Source: Acanthochromis polyacanthus (Eukaryota; Chordata; Actinopteri; Pomacentridae). From it: 64,000 nt of DNA. The notes under the pieces are model-generated. The model made no database searches and was not told the origin of the DNA. It worked only from the letters and a program-made list of their open reading frames with translations. The stretch spans positions 39,049,755 through 39,113,754 of the forward strand of contig NC_067118.1 of NCBI RefSeq assembly GCF_021347895.1. The letters are read 5' to 3'. Below are positions 12,697 to 24,413 of the stretch, in pieces (position 1 is the stretch's first letter; the number at the start of each line of letters is the position of its first letter). Position numbers and translations under genes: made by a program.

Positions 12697-12882
12697 ATGC
12701 AAATATATGTGCATAAATACGCATGCTTAACATGAGCAGTTATTAGGTTTTCTATGGACCCTGACTACAGCCCTAATGGAATCCAAAGTGCTGAGAATTA
12801 GCTTAACAATGAGATCCACTAGCTAATTAGCTTGCAGATACCCAGTCTGCACATATTCAGATGCAGGATATATCATGCAAAT
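12697..12882. promoter_or_regulatory. Pair of POU octamer motifs in A/T-rich intron segment
   Basis: ATGCAAAT is present at 12697-12704 and 12875-12882. Between them are a SOX-like AACAATG and several homeobox-type TAATTA/CTAATTAG cores. The segment has no repeat features; a conserved enhancer is possible but unproven. Confidence 0.25.
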
Positions 12883-13361
12883 GTATCAGTTAATGTACAT
12901 GTGGTAATGGAGGTCCCTGCCAACCCTCTGATCCCTCCCCAGGTTTCTGCCTTTATGTGGAGCTGTGCTGTGATGCATGCGGCAGTGAGTCAGTGAAAGC
13001 CGTCAGACTGTAGTGATCAACCTGTGTGTTTCTCTCACCAAAGAGTCTCTCATTGGTGCTGAGCCACTGAGATGATAGTAGGAGGTTGACTACACAGTCA
13101 TCGCTTGTCTCTTTTTCCTGTCTAGGAGGCTGAGTTTCCTCTTTTTTTTTTTTCTTCCCATTTCTCCCTGCGCGACCACCTCCCCCCCCCTCCCCCACCC
13201 CCCCCCCCACACACACACCCACCCCCACTGAACATTTTGAAATGCAATTATGGATCAGTGAGCACCGCCATCAGTCGCACTTCTTGTTAATATTTATCGA
13301 GTAGAGCAGCAGCCGCTGCCATCTCTTGAGAAAGGGGCGCTACGGTCATTAGGGGCAATTT

Positions 13362-13427
13362 TGTGTGTGTGTGTGTGTGTGTTTGTGTGTGCATGAGTGT
13401 GTGTGTGTTTGTGTTTGTGTGTGCATG
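13362..13427. repeat. Interrupted (GT)n microsatellite
   Basis: GT dinucleotides broken by TTT and GCATGA interruptions. Confidence 0.95.
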
Positions 13428-15123
13428 TGCTGCACAGCTCGTCCTTTCATACCACAGTCCACTCAGCTGCTGTAAGCGAGCTGGTACATTTCACTGGCAT
13501 GAACATGTGGAGGTGCAGCCTTTCACAATTGTGCGTGGGGCTGTCTTAAGTGTCTGCTTGTCTCTGTGCTCTCTGTGAGGAAGCAGCTTTGACAAGGGCA
13601 TCTCGCCGTCTATTGACATGGCCGGCCAGGCAAGCCTGCTGCAAGCTGTTTGATTGAAGCATTCTGTCTGTAATGTTCCCCATTGAGTAGCAGCCTTAAA
13701 GCAATAGAACCACAGCACAACAGCTAGGAAACACTGAATGGCCATTCATTGTCACTTACCTCCAAAAGGAAAACAGAGCAGACATTGTTGCTGACACTGT
13801 ACTTCTTAACTGCTGTAAGCTGCAGCAGGATAACGCATTAAGTGGAATAATTTTCTCGATTTGGACAAATGAATTCTGCTCAGATTACCTACCTTTATGT
13901 GACAAATGGCCCCCTTCCTTTCCTCTCCTTGCAGTTGACTGTGACTAGACCCCATGAGCAAAGGATTTTTTACTGCTGCTTTGGCAGTATCAGGTGACTT
14001 TCCCCATTATGACTGTTTTGATTAATGCTCCTCTATGAGGTATGGGCACCCCACCAATCCTGCCTTCCCCTCCCCGCTCTTTCTCTGTACTCTTGAAATT
14101 TCATTGAGGTGAAGCCATTAATGCCATTCTTTGTAATAACATTAGGTCATTCAGCTGAGGTGTTGGGGTCACTAACTGCAGCAGCTGCTGTTTCAATGCG
14201 AGCACGTTTTTACGCAGACACAATCTGCAGGACTGACAAGTGGTAGACGCACTCTGTATCAGTTTGCAAGCTCGGTACATTTCTCAAATCAGATGGAGAC
14301 AGGCATGCATCTCTCAGACAGCTACAGAGCTTTGTCTCTTTGGGGAGGCAGGTTTAGATTGATTATCCACATGCGCGCAGTGATGAATAAATAAAGCAAT
14401 ACAAATGGCAAGGTTGAGATAACGGCACATTTCAGGCCCAGCGACTGGAGCAGGCTGTATTCAGCTCTCCTTGTGGGTATAAAACGAACCCTGCCCAAGC
14501 CTCTCCACGACTCCTCGTCTCTTCTCTCCTTCTTTTCATCTTTTTGGACAGATAACACTTTTTTCCCTCACCCTCACTGCCCTCCCTTTGCATTAGCTAA
14601 ATGCTGCTATGGAAACTAGTTGTTCAACCAATGGGATTATCTCTTTCTCTAGGATAGAAAACGGAGGGGAGGGAAGTAGAAAGACTGAAATCAAAATGGG
14701 GTTTGTGTGTTTTTATGAGTGATGATTACTTTCCCAGATGGGGAGTGGGCGCAGCCGCTGGACAGTGGGGGTTGGTCAGGCTGAAGGGCCGGTCCAGCGG
14801 CCGTAGCATTTTCATAAGGCTCTTTAAAAGCTCAATCAATAGCCACCTCTTTGACCCTCCGCTGCTAAATTATTCAGCGGTGAAGCCTTTTGCCCACTCT
14901 TCCCTCTTTGGAGTTTCATTAGTTTACTTTCACCAGCGCTGCTACGTCTCTCAGACACAGATTCATGTGAATGCGTCACATCATTTTTCAGTGACAGATG
15001 ACATTTGGGCCTCGTGTAGAAACCCAAGTGCTAATTTCACCCTTTGTTGCTGAGTTGTTGAAATATTCACCGGTGCCTTAGACATTTTTCCTTTTTTTTT
15101 TTTCCTGGCACATCAAAACTCTA

Positions 15124-15678
15124 GCAGGGTTTCCATTACAGTTTTTCGCAAAATAAAAGCCATATTTCTAAAATTTCAACAAAGTATATTTGCGCTTTGA
15201 ACGTGTTTCCATTGAACGTTGTTCTGGGCAGAAGCATCGTAACTCTCGTAAAATAACATCCCGCGAGATTTCACTGCAGGAAGACGGACGCCCAAAACCT
15301 GTTTCTATCTCCTTATAACACTCTGCATTCCTCTGCTGTTTGCTGTCTAGTATGGCAGTGATGTTTTTCTCAAGAATATTGGCAAGAAAAGTCTCAGTCT
15401 CCTCTTCTGTCCACATGTACCGCGCCATGTTTACTCCGAGAGAACTGGTCACGTGACCAGGTACGTCACGTCCGGTGACGTACAATTGCGGAAAAAGTGT
15501 TTCCATTGCACTTTTGTGATATTTTTCAATATCGAAACGTCTGAAAAACCACCTCATGAGAGCGTAAAAACTTTTTAGCGATATTTTAGTCCTTTTTCGA
15601 AATTCAGGTGTTTCCATTACCAGTTTTTTATTGCGCTATTCACATTTTGCGCATATCTAAGGGTAATGGAAACGCAGC
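15124..15678 (-). mobile_element. Harbinger/ISL2EU-like DNA transposon remnant with Myb/SANT-like fragment
   Basis: Imperfect inverted ends GCAGGGTTTCCATTACAG and, reverse complemented, GCTGCGTTTCCATTACCC. The motif GTTTCCATTR recurs inside (15206, 15496, 15610). On the minus strand a frame from ATG at 15428 reads MARYMWTEEETETFLANILE, a trihelix/Myb-SANT-like opening seen in Harbinger-associated DNA-binding proteins. No transposase domain is present and no target duplication is clear, so the superfamily is tentative. CpG-containing sequence around 15420-15490 suggests limited age. Confidence 0.55.
15168..15428 (-). pseudogene. Myb/SANT-like protein fragment of the DNA transposon
   Basis: Reads MARYMWTEEETETFLANILE, then about 65 more codons to a stop near 15168. 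The W-T-E-E-E start followed by F-L-A-x-I resembles the first helix of Myb/SANT-like domains carried by PIF/Harbinger elements, but later tryptophans and helices are not evident. The frame also extends upstream of this ATG without a break. It is likely a transposon-derived remnant, not a cellular gene. Confidence 0.4.
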
Positions 15679-17648
15679 TTCTGATATCTTCATTATCATC
15701 TGAGGTGATTTCACGGTGCTCTGGTGTGGAACACTATATTTTATCCTAAAAACAGGAGCGCTAACAGACACTGCAACCTTCTTTGGCACCGGCTTTGATG
15801 AGAAAGTGGGAAAACAAATGTAGACACCAAGAAATGCAGGTAGATTTAATGCTCCTGAAACCTACAGAACTCTCCACCTGGTCGTTGTATGTGAAAGTAA
15901 TGACAAGGCCTCTTTAACTGCCTGACCAGGTCTTCCTGTTGAAAAGAAAACAGTCTAGTCCTTCATAGGGGGTTGCATGCTCAATTAGAGGGTAAAGGGT
16001 CCTTTGAAGTTGGCTAATGTTCATAGTGTCTCACAACCACTGGGGCTGGATGGTTTCCCTTCGTTCGTTTTTTTTTTTTGCTCACTTATTTTCCACATTT
16101 TTTCCCCTCCTGAATCTTAGTAGCTACAGTGAGTGTTGCCTTCAGAGGGAGAATGTGTTGTCTCTTCCTGGCCACCCAGTGCTGAGTGTAGTAACCAGAC
16201 ACTAAACACATTTGTGTGCACTGGTCAAGCTTTAATTGGATTGGCCTCTGCTCTGAAAATGGACGGCTAATTTTACTCCGCCTCCTGCTCTTCTCCCACA
16301 TTGCGTTACCACTTCCCTCATGTCCCCGATTTTTTAATTTTCTTCCCCTTCCACCCTCCACTCCCCCCCCCCCTCTCTCTCAGCTTAAGTAGGTATCTGT
16401 CCTGCTTCAACACTGCTTCTCAGCTCAGCTCAGTGTAATTTCCAGCTTGTCCAATGTGTGACATGCCAATAAAAAAAGAATGAGAGAGAACAGGAGAGGA
16501 GGAGGAGGAGGAGGGGGTGAGAGAGGGTGTAACGCTGTGGAAGTGGAGATTTACAGTGGTATCGGGTTCACAAGCTTCCACTAGGGCCCTATTTTTCCCC
16601 CCCTTTCTCCATTAAAGAACACATGGTGCAAATTAACGCTTGCCAGCAGAGAGAGAACGAAAGGGAGGAAGGAAGGAGGGAAGAAGGGCATTGGTCAGAT
16701 AGAGGAGCAGACACGAGAAGAGGAAATTTCAGGGATTGCTGCGAGGTCTGAGGAATGTCTACACTTTGTACCTCGGAACCCGCTGCCTCGCACAACCTTT
16801 AAAACAACAGCAACATCACCACAGGGCTGCCATCTCCAGCGGCTCCCCTGCAGCAGCACCGCAATCCTATACAGACCCTCTGACATTTTGTACATGTGCT
16901 ACAGCTTGACTCGCTGCTAACCCGATCTGTCCTCCATCTCCGAATGCTTGTTGATCTAATGCAACACAACTGGCTCGCATATGCTCACGCTTTGATCATG
17001 AAAGGGAAATATCTCCCCGTTTAAGAACTCTCACATGCAGTTTCCCAGGCAGTACGTATGAACGGCGGAAAACTGTCTGCTAAACCTAGAAACCGAAAAA
17101 GAGTTATACCACTCGTGTCATCAGGATTTAGACTCTGGAGCTTCTCCATAACCAACAAATAAAATACTTGAAGGGCTCGCAGTTCAAGCTTCTGCTGTCA
17201 AATGAGGATTTTTAGTAGATTTTGTGAAATCCTCCAAACCATAAAATGCAACAGTATCCGTGGAGAATCGCCGAGCACGTTCTCCAACGCAGAAATAGTG
17301 TTGTGTTGATTGTTTTCGGCTGTGTGTAGTAAAGAAAAAAACTTACAAGGGTAGTACAAAGCAGGTTTTTACTAGATTTTACTTAATGACACATCCATGC
17401 TAGTCGTCTCCCAGACACAGAGGGAAGGTTGTGTATTTTCCATTCAGTGCGTCATATTTCCGCCTGCAGTGGCTGTGGCTGCTGTTGCATGTGTTTTGAT
17501 GGGCGAGTCTAAATTGTGTTTGCCTGTCTGTCACCGCCAATGGATCACATGGACTGAGGGAACCACAGCTGCAAAGGCTTGGAGATGCTTCGCCACACTT
17601 GCGCACACACTTCATTTATTCTTGCGGATAGGTGTTTGTGCTTTTCTT

Positions 17649-17676
17649 TGTGTGTGTGTGTGTGTGTGTGTGTGTG
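17649..17676. repeat. (GT)14 microsatellite
   Basis: Uninterrupted GT run. Confidence 0.95.
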
Positions 17677-18560
17677 ACTCGCATCTGCACAGAAAACACT
17701 GCACACTTCATTATTCCTGCGTTGTGTAGCGCAAGTACTCGCCAAAACAAAACACTCCGAACCTCTAAAAATTCTCTCCCATCTCCTGTGTGTGTCTGCT
17801 GTTTGGCAGTACATACCTCAGACTCCCATCTTCCTCCCTCTCAGCCTTAATCTTTCCCAAACATCATCTCTGCTGAGATTTCACAGCACTACCAGTTTAT
17901 TTTATTGTTGCCTCGATCTTAAAAAAGTATGCCACGAAGCAGCATAAACACTATCCGTGATGGTAAAGACATTTCCTGGCATCAAAGGGCCGAGCTGTGC
18001 TATCCCCTCAGTAGCTGTATTCATTTCTCCTCCCGCCACGCTCAAATGCTCTTTGTTCCTCTCTTTATAGGAATGTACTTAACAGTTTGGCAGTGTTGTG
18101 TTTGTGAACAGAGCCGCCTTTGTTCCAGCAGGCAGTTAACACTTGTGTACAGAGCAGAGGGAGGGAAGTCTGTGTTATTAAGCCTACTGTTAAATTAGCT
18201 TAAGCACTATCTTAATGAAATGATTAAAAAAATGCAGACCTCCCCAAAGTCTCTTTTTTGTACAGTTGTCAAATCCCAATATGTCTTTTATCCAGTGGCT
18301 TCTCCTTTACCCCTTTACAGCTGTAAAGGTGAGCTCCTTGCCCTGCTTGGCAATCTGCGGCGGAAGCTTTAATTCCTGCTTTCCTTTTTTACGGAGCTAA
18401 TTGAATCAGGACATTTTAAGTACGTTTTTTTAATCCAGACGGGACTGGCAGTGTGTTTTGCTAAGACTAATACAGTCCAGTACAGATTTTAACTGCAGTA
18501 TCACTGGAAGCTAACCTTGGGCTGTTGACCTTTACAGCCCATTTATAGTTCACCGTAATG

Positions 18561-18584
18561 CCCCCCCCCCCCCCCCCCCCCCCC
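18561..18584. repeat. C24 homopolymer
   Basis: Twenty-four consecutive C; length is likely unreliable in sequencing. Confidence 0.95.
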
Positions 18585-21500
18585 AATTTGTGGGAGAATA
18601 ACTCTTTATTAGCTGCCATCATTTACACATTTCCTATCTTACATTCCTCACCTCATTCTGCATTATTCTTTCTTTGCTCTCCTGGCTTGTGATGAATCTT
18701 GTGCCTCTGGGCATTTTGGGATGTTGGGCTGATCTGACACCGGCCCAGCACGTAGCCACGTCCGAACAGGTTCAAACGCTAGCAAAGAGTAGAAATCTCT
18801 GCTGTCTTCATCCCACTTCTTTCTCCTACCTTCACCCTCCTCTCCAGGTGAAATGGAATGATTTAATGCGCGGCCCTGTCGGAGTGGGTAATGGAGTTGG
18901 TGGATGAGTGCGGAGGCTCTCGCCATCAGCAAGTGGAGGGTGGTGAAGGGTTGATGGAGGTGATTGAGACCCCCGTCTGTCTGGGTGTGCTCCTTGTATA
19001 GACAGTGACCTCTCGTCCTCTCCTCCCTGCAGAGCCAAGGCACACACATTTACACAAAACACACACCTCATTTCTTCAGCCTGCCCGGCGCAGTAGGACT
19101 TGTGCTTACACTCCTCGAGCTGTAGACTTGTGACAGGACCTGTAGGGGACTTATGAAGCTTGCTGTTAACAGATGGCTGACTGTCTCCTGGAGTACTTTT
19201 TGGCCCAAAACGTCATCTCTAAAGATGCCCCACCGGATCATCAGAGGGGTTTTTAGATGGGCCAACTTCAAGTGATAATGAGACATGATGTTGTTTGTCT
19301 AAGCGCCGCTGTAGCTTTTCTGAAGCTGCCAATTAAATGTTTAATTTGGGTTTATTTAAGCCAACAATGATCAGTCCTTGTACAGTAAAGGAAATGACAA
19401 GAATGTATGCATTTACCCCAATTAACAAAACTTTAATTGCTCTTTTGTTCTTATTTCTTATCATTTTAAAGCTGGTTGTTTTCATTTTGACGCAGATCCC
19501 ATAAGTGAAATAAAGTCACTTTGAGCCCATCTAAGAGGTTACATTGTAGTGCAATGCAAACAGTGAAAGGCACAGAGGGAGACTATTGATTACTCCTATT
19601 GATCACACTCACACTGTCCTTGCTCTCCCCTTTTGTCTTTATCTTTGTTTTGACTATCCTTACCTGTTAACATTTCACACGTGACGGACCCACATTCTCC
19701 ACACTCCACATCCAGCCCACCTCAGCATTAAGCCTGAAGGCACACGCACTGGTTATCCTTAAGAGAGTAAATTTAGCCGTCCCGTTCGTGTGCGGACGGC
19801 TGTTTGAGATGCTTGCTCAACTCATTACACAGCGGCAAACTGGCCATAATTAGGTGCAAACTGTTCACTGCTATGCTAAAATGCCATTTAAATGCCAAAT
19901 GGCAGCGAGGGTGTGTATAATATCTGGGATCTCTGGCCTGTTGCTGTAGACTCTCTGCTGGATTGTTGCTGCTGCCAGAGAGAGGTTACATAGAGATAAG
20001 TGGTGGCTCTTGCTGCATCGGCCTGCACTGCCCTTGTTAGCCCGTCAGCTAGGACTCCCAGCCCGAAACCTTTTGCACTGCATGAGCTATTGTTAGCAGA
20101 GATGCTATCTGCTAAATGAGAGAGGGCTGGTTGAGTAATTAATGTACAAGTGTGCACAGATGCATTAACGGATCCTGCTGTGGGCACAATTTAGGTAAGC
20201 TCTGCTCTCAGTCTACTGTAGATTTCCATTCACATGAGAGTTTTTTTTCATTCTCGGTCTTAAATCTCTTACAACTGCGCGCAGCTGACTTTGGCTCTTG
20301 TCATTCTAACACCCACTCCTGGCTGTTTCATTTAACTATTCTGACTTTAGGTTGTGAGTGCTGCACCACATACCCATAAAAGGAGCGTGTATCAGCTCCG
20401 TGTGGTTCTGCACAGAATCACAAGGTGTCTGGAGCCCACCTGTCAAGCCCTACCACAGTCATCTTTAGCACCAGCCTGACAAAGAAACACCAGAGTGCAA
20501 TCGGCTTCACGCCAGATGGCTGATGTGCTATGCTAACATGCTATAACAAGGATATTTATTATGGTAATATGTCATGCTAAGCTTGCAGTCGTTGGCTTCA
20601 TTGCATGAAAAGAAGCAGTGTTTCCAGTGGGCTGCTGCAACAGCCGCCGAGCTTTACAGCCTTTAAAGTAAAGCAAGGCTACGCGTCCCCACATCCCAAC
20701 CAGAGGCTCTAATGTGTGTGTTTGTGCGCGTGTGTTTGCATCACTGTATGTGAGCAGTGTGTGTAATCACTCCTAGCTGGCGGGCTCAGGGGGAGAGGTG
20801 GAATCAATGCAGTGGGCTATGAAGAGAGGAGAGAGGGAAGGAGGAGAGGGAGGGAGGGAGGGAGGAGGCTGATCAATATCATAGCAGCAGGGTGGGGTAA
20901 TATCCACTTCATGCAGAGCCGCCACGAACAGGGAGGATTGTGGGAGTGAAGCAGGGGACACGGAGGAGAAGAACAGAAACGACGGAGAAGAGGAGAAGGA
21001 GGGGCAGCGGTAAAAAGATGCAAATCTCCATGGCGCCGGTAAACAAGAGGCTCTGTGTCAATCACCAGATGAAGTGGCACATTTAGCATTCTCCTCTCTC
21101 CCTCAACCATTCCAACACTGCTGGGGATTGTTTGCTCGGCAGCTGCTTGCCCATTGGTCCGGGCCAGCGGTGGGGCGGGTCCGAGCGGCGATAACGTATG
21201 GGCTGCCATGGCAATGATACCCACTGTTTAAGAGAGCCATCAATAACCCCGCCCTGTTGTAGTCCACAGACTGTTAGTCAATGTCTGCTGGGTCATTCCA
21301 TCATCAGCCTATCATATCACTCTCCACACGCAATCTGTTACACGCATCCACTCTGCTACAAAGAGCCGACTGTAAGAACACCTAATCACCCTCCACCCAA
21401 GGACAGGTGGGTGTCAATCACACCGCCACAATAACACAGGAAAAAGGCGAGACTATTGAGAAAAAAAAAACAGTCTGCGAGTGAACCAGTTTCACACCTA

Positions 21501-22114
21501 AGCTGCAGAACATAAAGCTCTCCCTCTCTTTATGCTGCTTTGAGGTTGCGTGCACCCCACCAGATCTCATGCTGATGCTGATTGCATGGTATGGTGAACT
21601 GTGTCTCCTTTCTGCTTGATTTAACTTCAAAGCTGCGACTGGGCTGAGCCGAGCACGCTTCGCATGGCCGTTTAGAGCTGGGAGACAGGATGTGATGGCG
21701 GACAACTGAACTGTGCACTGTAAACGGACACTTCCTCTGCGGTGGGTAGGAAGTCCCCGCCAAACCATATGGTCACACTGGGATGCACAGCTCATCTGTG
21801 AGTGTGTGGGTGCATTCCTTGGTTTTCCTCTCCATGGGTTTCTGAATGTGTTTGTGCATTTATTCGTCCTCTGCATCCTGTGTATAGTATCTCGCCCTGA
21901 ACATGCTGTTTGCAGCTAATTACACTGACCCGGCTTCTTTTCTGACACCCCAGAGCTGTTCCTGGAGACGTGTGCAAATGTGTGTCACCTTTCAATAAAA
22001 GGCCAAGCGAGGGGTGAAAGTGAGGTGAATGGGTGACATGCAGAGAAGAAAGACACAGCTGTGACCTCTCTGTCTTTTCGCTCCATCTTCCTCTCCTACT
22101 AGCAAACAGTCATT

Positions 22115-22142
22115 CCCCCCCCCCCCCCCCCCCCCCCCCCCC
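22115..22142. repeat. C28 homopolymer
   Basis: Twenty-eight consecutive C between ATT and AAATGAC; the longest of three C runs in the window. Confidence 0.95.
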
Positions 22143-23829
22143 AAATGACAGAATGAGCCGAGGCGAGTAATTCCCTCGTCTATCGCAAAATCCTTTACCT
22201 TCCCTATCCAGTCCTGGATGCTGCTGCTGCTGCACAAAGCAAATGCAGTCTGAGCCTCCGTGTGTGTGTGCGCGCATGTTCAAAGTATGCCTTTTGATTT
22301 ACAGGCACACACGGATAAATGGGCGGAGAAGGCTTTGATGTGCCTGGGTTGCAGAGAGTAGAGATGTTGGTGTGTTGTTCAACCTCTTTGTCTCGCGTTC
22401 TCTCTCTGTGGGTGCTCTGTTTGCGAGTGTGCGTATGTGTGAACGATAACCAGCGTGTTTGACACACTACGCTCATCATGACTCCAATGTTTCTGCCGGT
22501 GTTCTGCATTAGCGAGCGATTGTTTACTTAACCATGAGTATTTTATGGTGCTACAGTTTAGGAAGTCAGCGGCAAGAGACTTTGCAGTGGGCTGTGGTTT
22601 TAATTCACTCAGCTTCAAATAATGTAGTTGTTTCTTTTAAAACTAAATCAAGACATATTTTCTGTTATTGTTGCACAATTTTCACCCATTCATCCAATAT
22701 CCTGCCAGCTGTTCTCTTGTACATTTGTGTCTTGTGAAAATGAATATTAAACAAAACAAAACATCCAGAATTGAGACCTAACGCTTAGATTGATTTTGCA
22801 TTCCCAGCATCACTCTGCTACTTTCTTTCTGTGAAGGATTTATTGACATGAAAAAATATATGACGGAAAAAGTAACAAGGGAGCAAAAATATCTTGAAAC
22901 GTATTACTGTTGTGTCTGCAGCGTGTCTGTGATGTTAATGCAGAACAGGTTGTGACTGTATCTGCCTTACTAAATTCAATCATTTATACGTTTCTGTGCC
23001 TTTTATCCTGCTTGTTTTTACTCTTGATCAATTATATCTAATTAAAATCACAATGAATCTGTTTTTGTTTTTTAGTCTAGTCTTTAAATTCTAATTATTT
23101 CCCTAATTTACATTTTTTTGCCTCATTCTCCTAATTTGCCTTTAACATCATACATGTGTTGGACAGTTTAAGATAAACAAATGGCAGAACATCTCTTGAA
23201 AACAGTAAATCTCTGGTGGTGAGTTAATTAGGTGGGAAGAATACATACAATGTTCAGTCAGTAGTACTGTCACATCTTTTTCTATCAATTTAGAATTGCC
23301 TTTTGGCTCCCTGACTGATTAGATTTATACTTGATGTTAACACTTTATCACTCATTTTCTTGTTTTGATGTGATATACATTAAATTAAGGCTGCAAAAAT
23401 GTTGTGTTACTGTAAATGTGAGTTCATTTTCAGGTAGATTGGACACATTGCAAATCGAATTTGTAACGTGGCTCTCCGACACATGCAGAAACTCCCTCCA
23501 TAATCATGTTACAATATGGCGGCTGTTCTTGCCAGTCTAGACTGAGAGTCATGCAGTACAGCTCCTTCTAGCACTGGGCCAGCCTTGTTATTGCAGCTGT
23601 GTTGTCTACAATACATCTCTTGTTGCAGCGCAGCAGGAGGCTGCTCGGAGCTTCTGGCCTCTGTGTGCATGCGTGTGCACATGTGTTATAATCACATTCT
23701 TCCCTGGCATTCACACACTGCACTTTCTGTGAGTAGCCTTTTTGATTTTTGTGCGAGCTCTAACTGTTATTTGGTGAAAAGGCTCGCAACCCCCCGAAAT
23801 CTTTCCGCACACGTCTGATAGCGTGTTGC

Positions 23830-23894
23830 ATTTGCATCCGCGCTGGTATATTGTCGCACACATAGGCAGGTAATTTGCATGTGATTATTTGCAT
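23830..23894. promoter_or_regulatory. Cluster of three POU octamer motifs
   Basis: ATTTGCAT, the exact octamer bound by POU-family factors, occurs at 23830-23837, 23873-23880 and 23887-23894, all in the same orientation, within 65 bases of an intron region free of recognisable repeats. Candidate enhancer; conservation not tested. Confidence 0.35.
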
Positions 23895-24390
23895 ATTGTA
23901 CAAAGCAGGCATGCCTGACAGACCACCCACTGCTCAGCTAGTGCGGCATCTGGCTGATACACAGCTTACATGATGTATTACTGATAGGGCCAGTGTCATC
24001 ACTAGAGACTGACAGACAGGCAAGGTCACCTTCAGACAGAGATAGAGGGGGGGAGAAAGAGAGAGACAGAGAGATGGATATCTTCAAAAGCAGTGGCCAG
24101 ATAAAACAATGCAATCACAAACGGTTGAGCTCGTGGCGATATGAGCTCTTCAAGGCTGTCCGTCCAGTTTCGCACTTTCCGTTAAGATCTGTTTTTGCAT
24201 GCTTGCGTTGTTATTTTCTGCTTATTTGCTTCTATCTGCAGCTGCCTATCGCCACTCCTCTCTCTGCTGGGCGTCTGTATGTTTGTGTGCTAACACAGAA
24301 ACCTTTGTGTGCGTATTAAAAGGATCATAAATATTCCTATTAGCGGAGTGTATCAAGCCTCTCAGTTTCCCTCAGTATCTATGTCACTCT

Positions 24391-24413
24391 CACACACACA
24401 CACACACACACAC
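24391..24413. repeat. (AC)n microsatellite
   Basis: Short uninterrupted AC run; several shorter AC tracts follow at 24.66, 24.86 and 24.95 kb. Confidence 0.9.
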
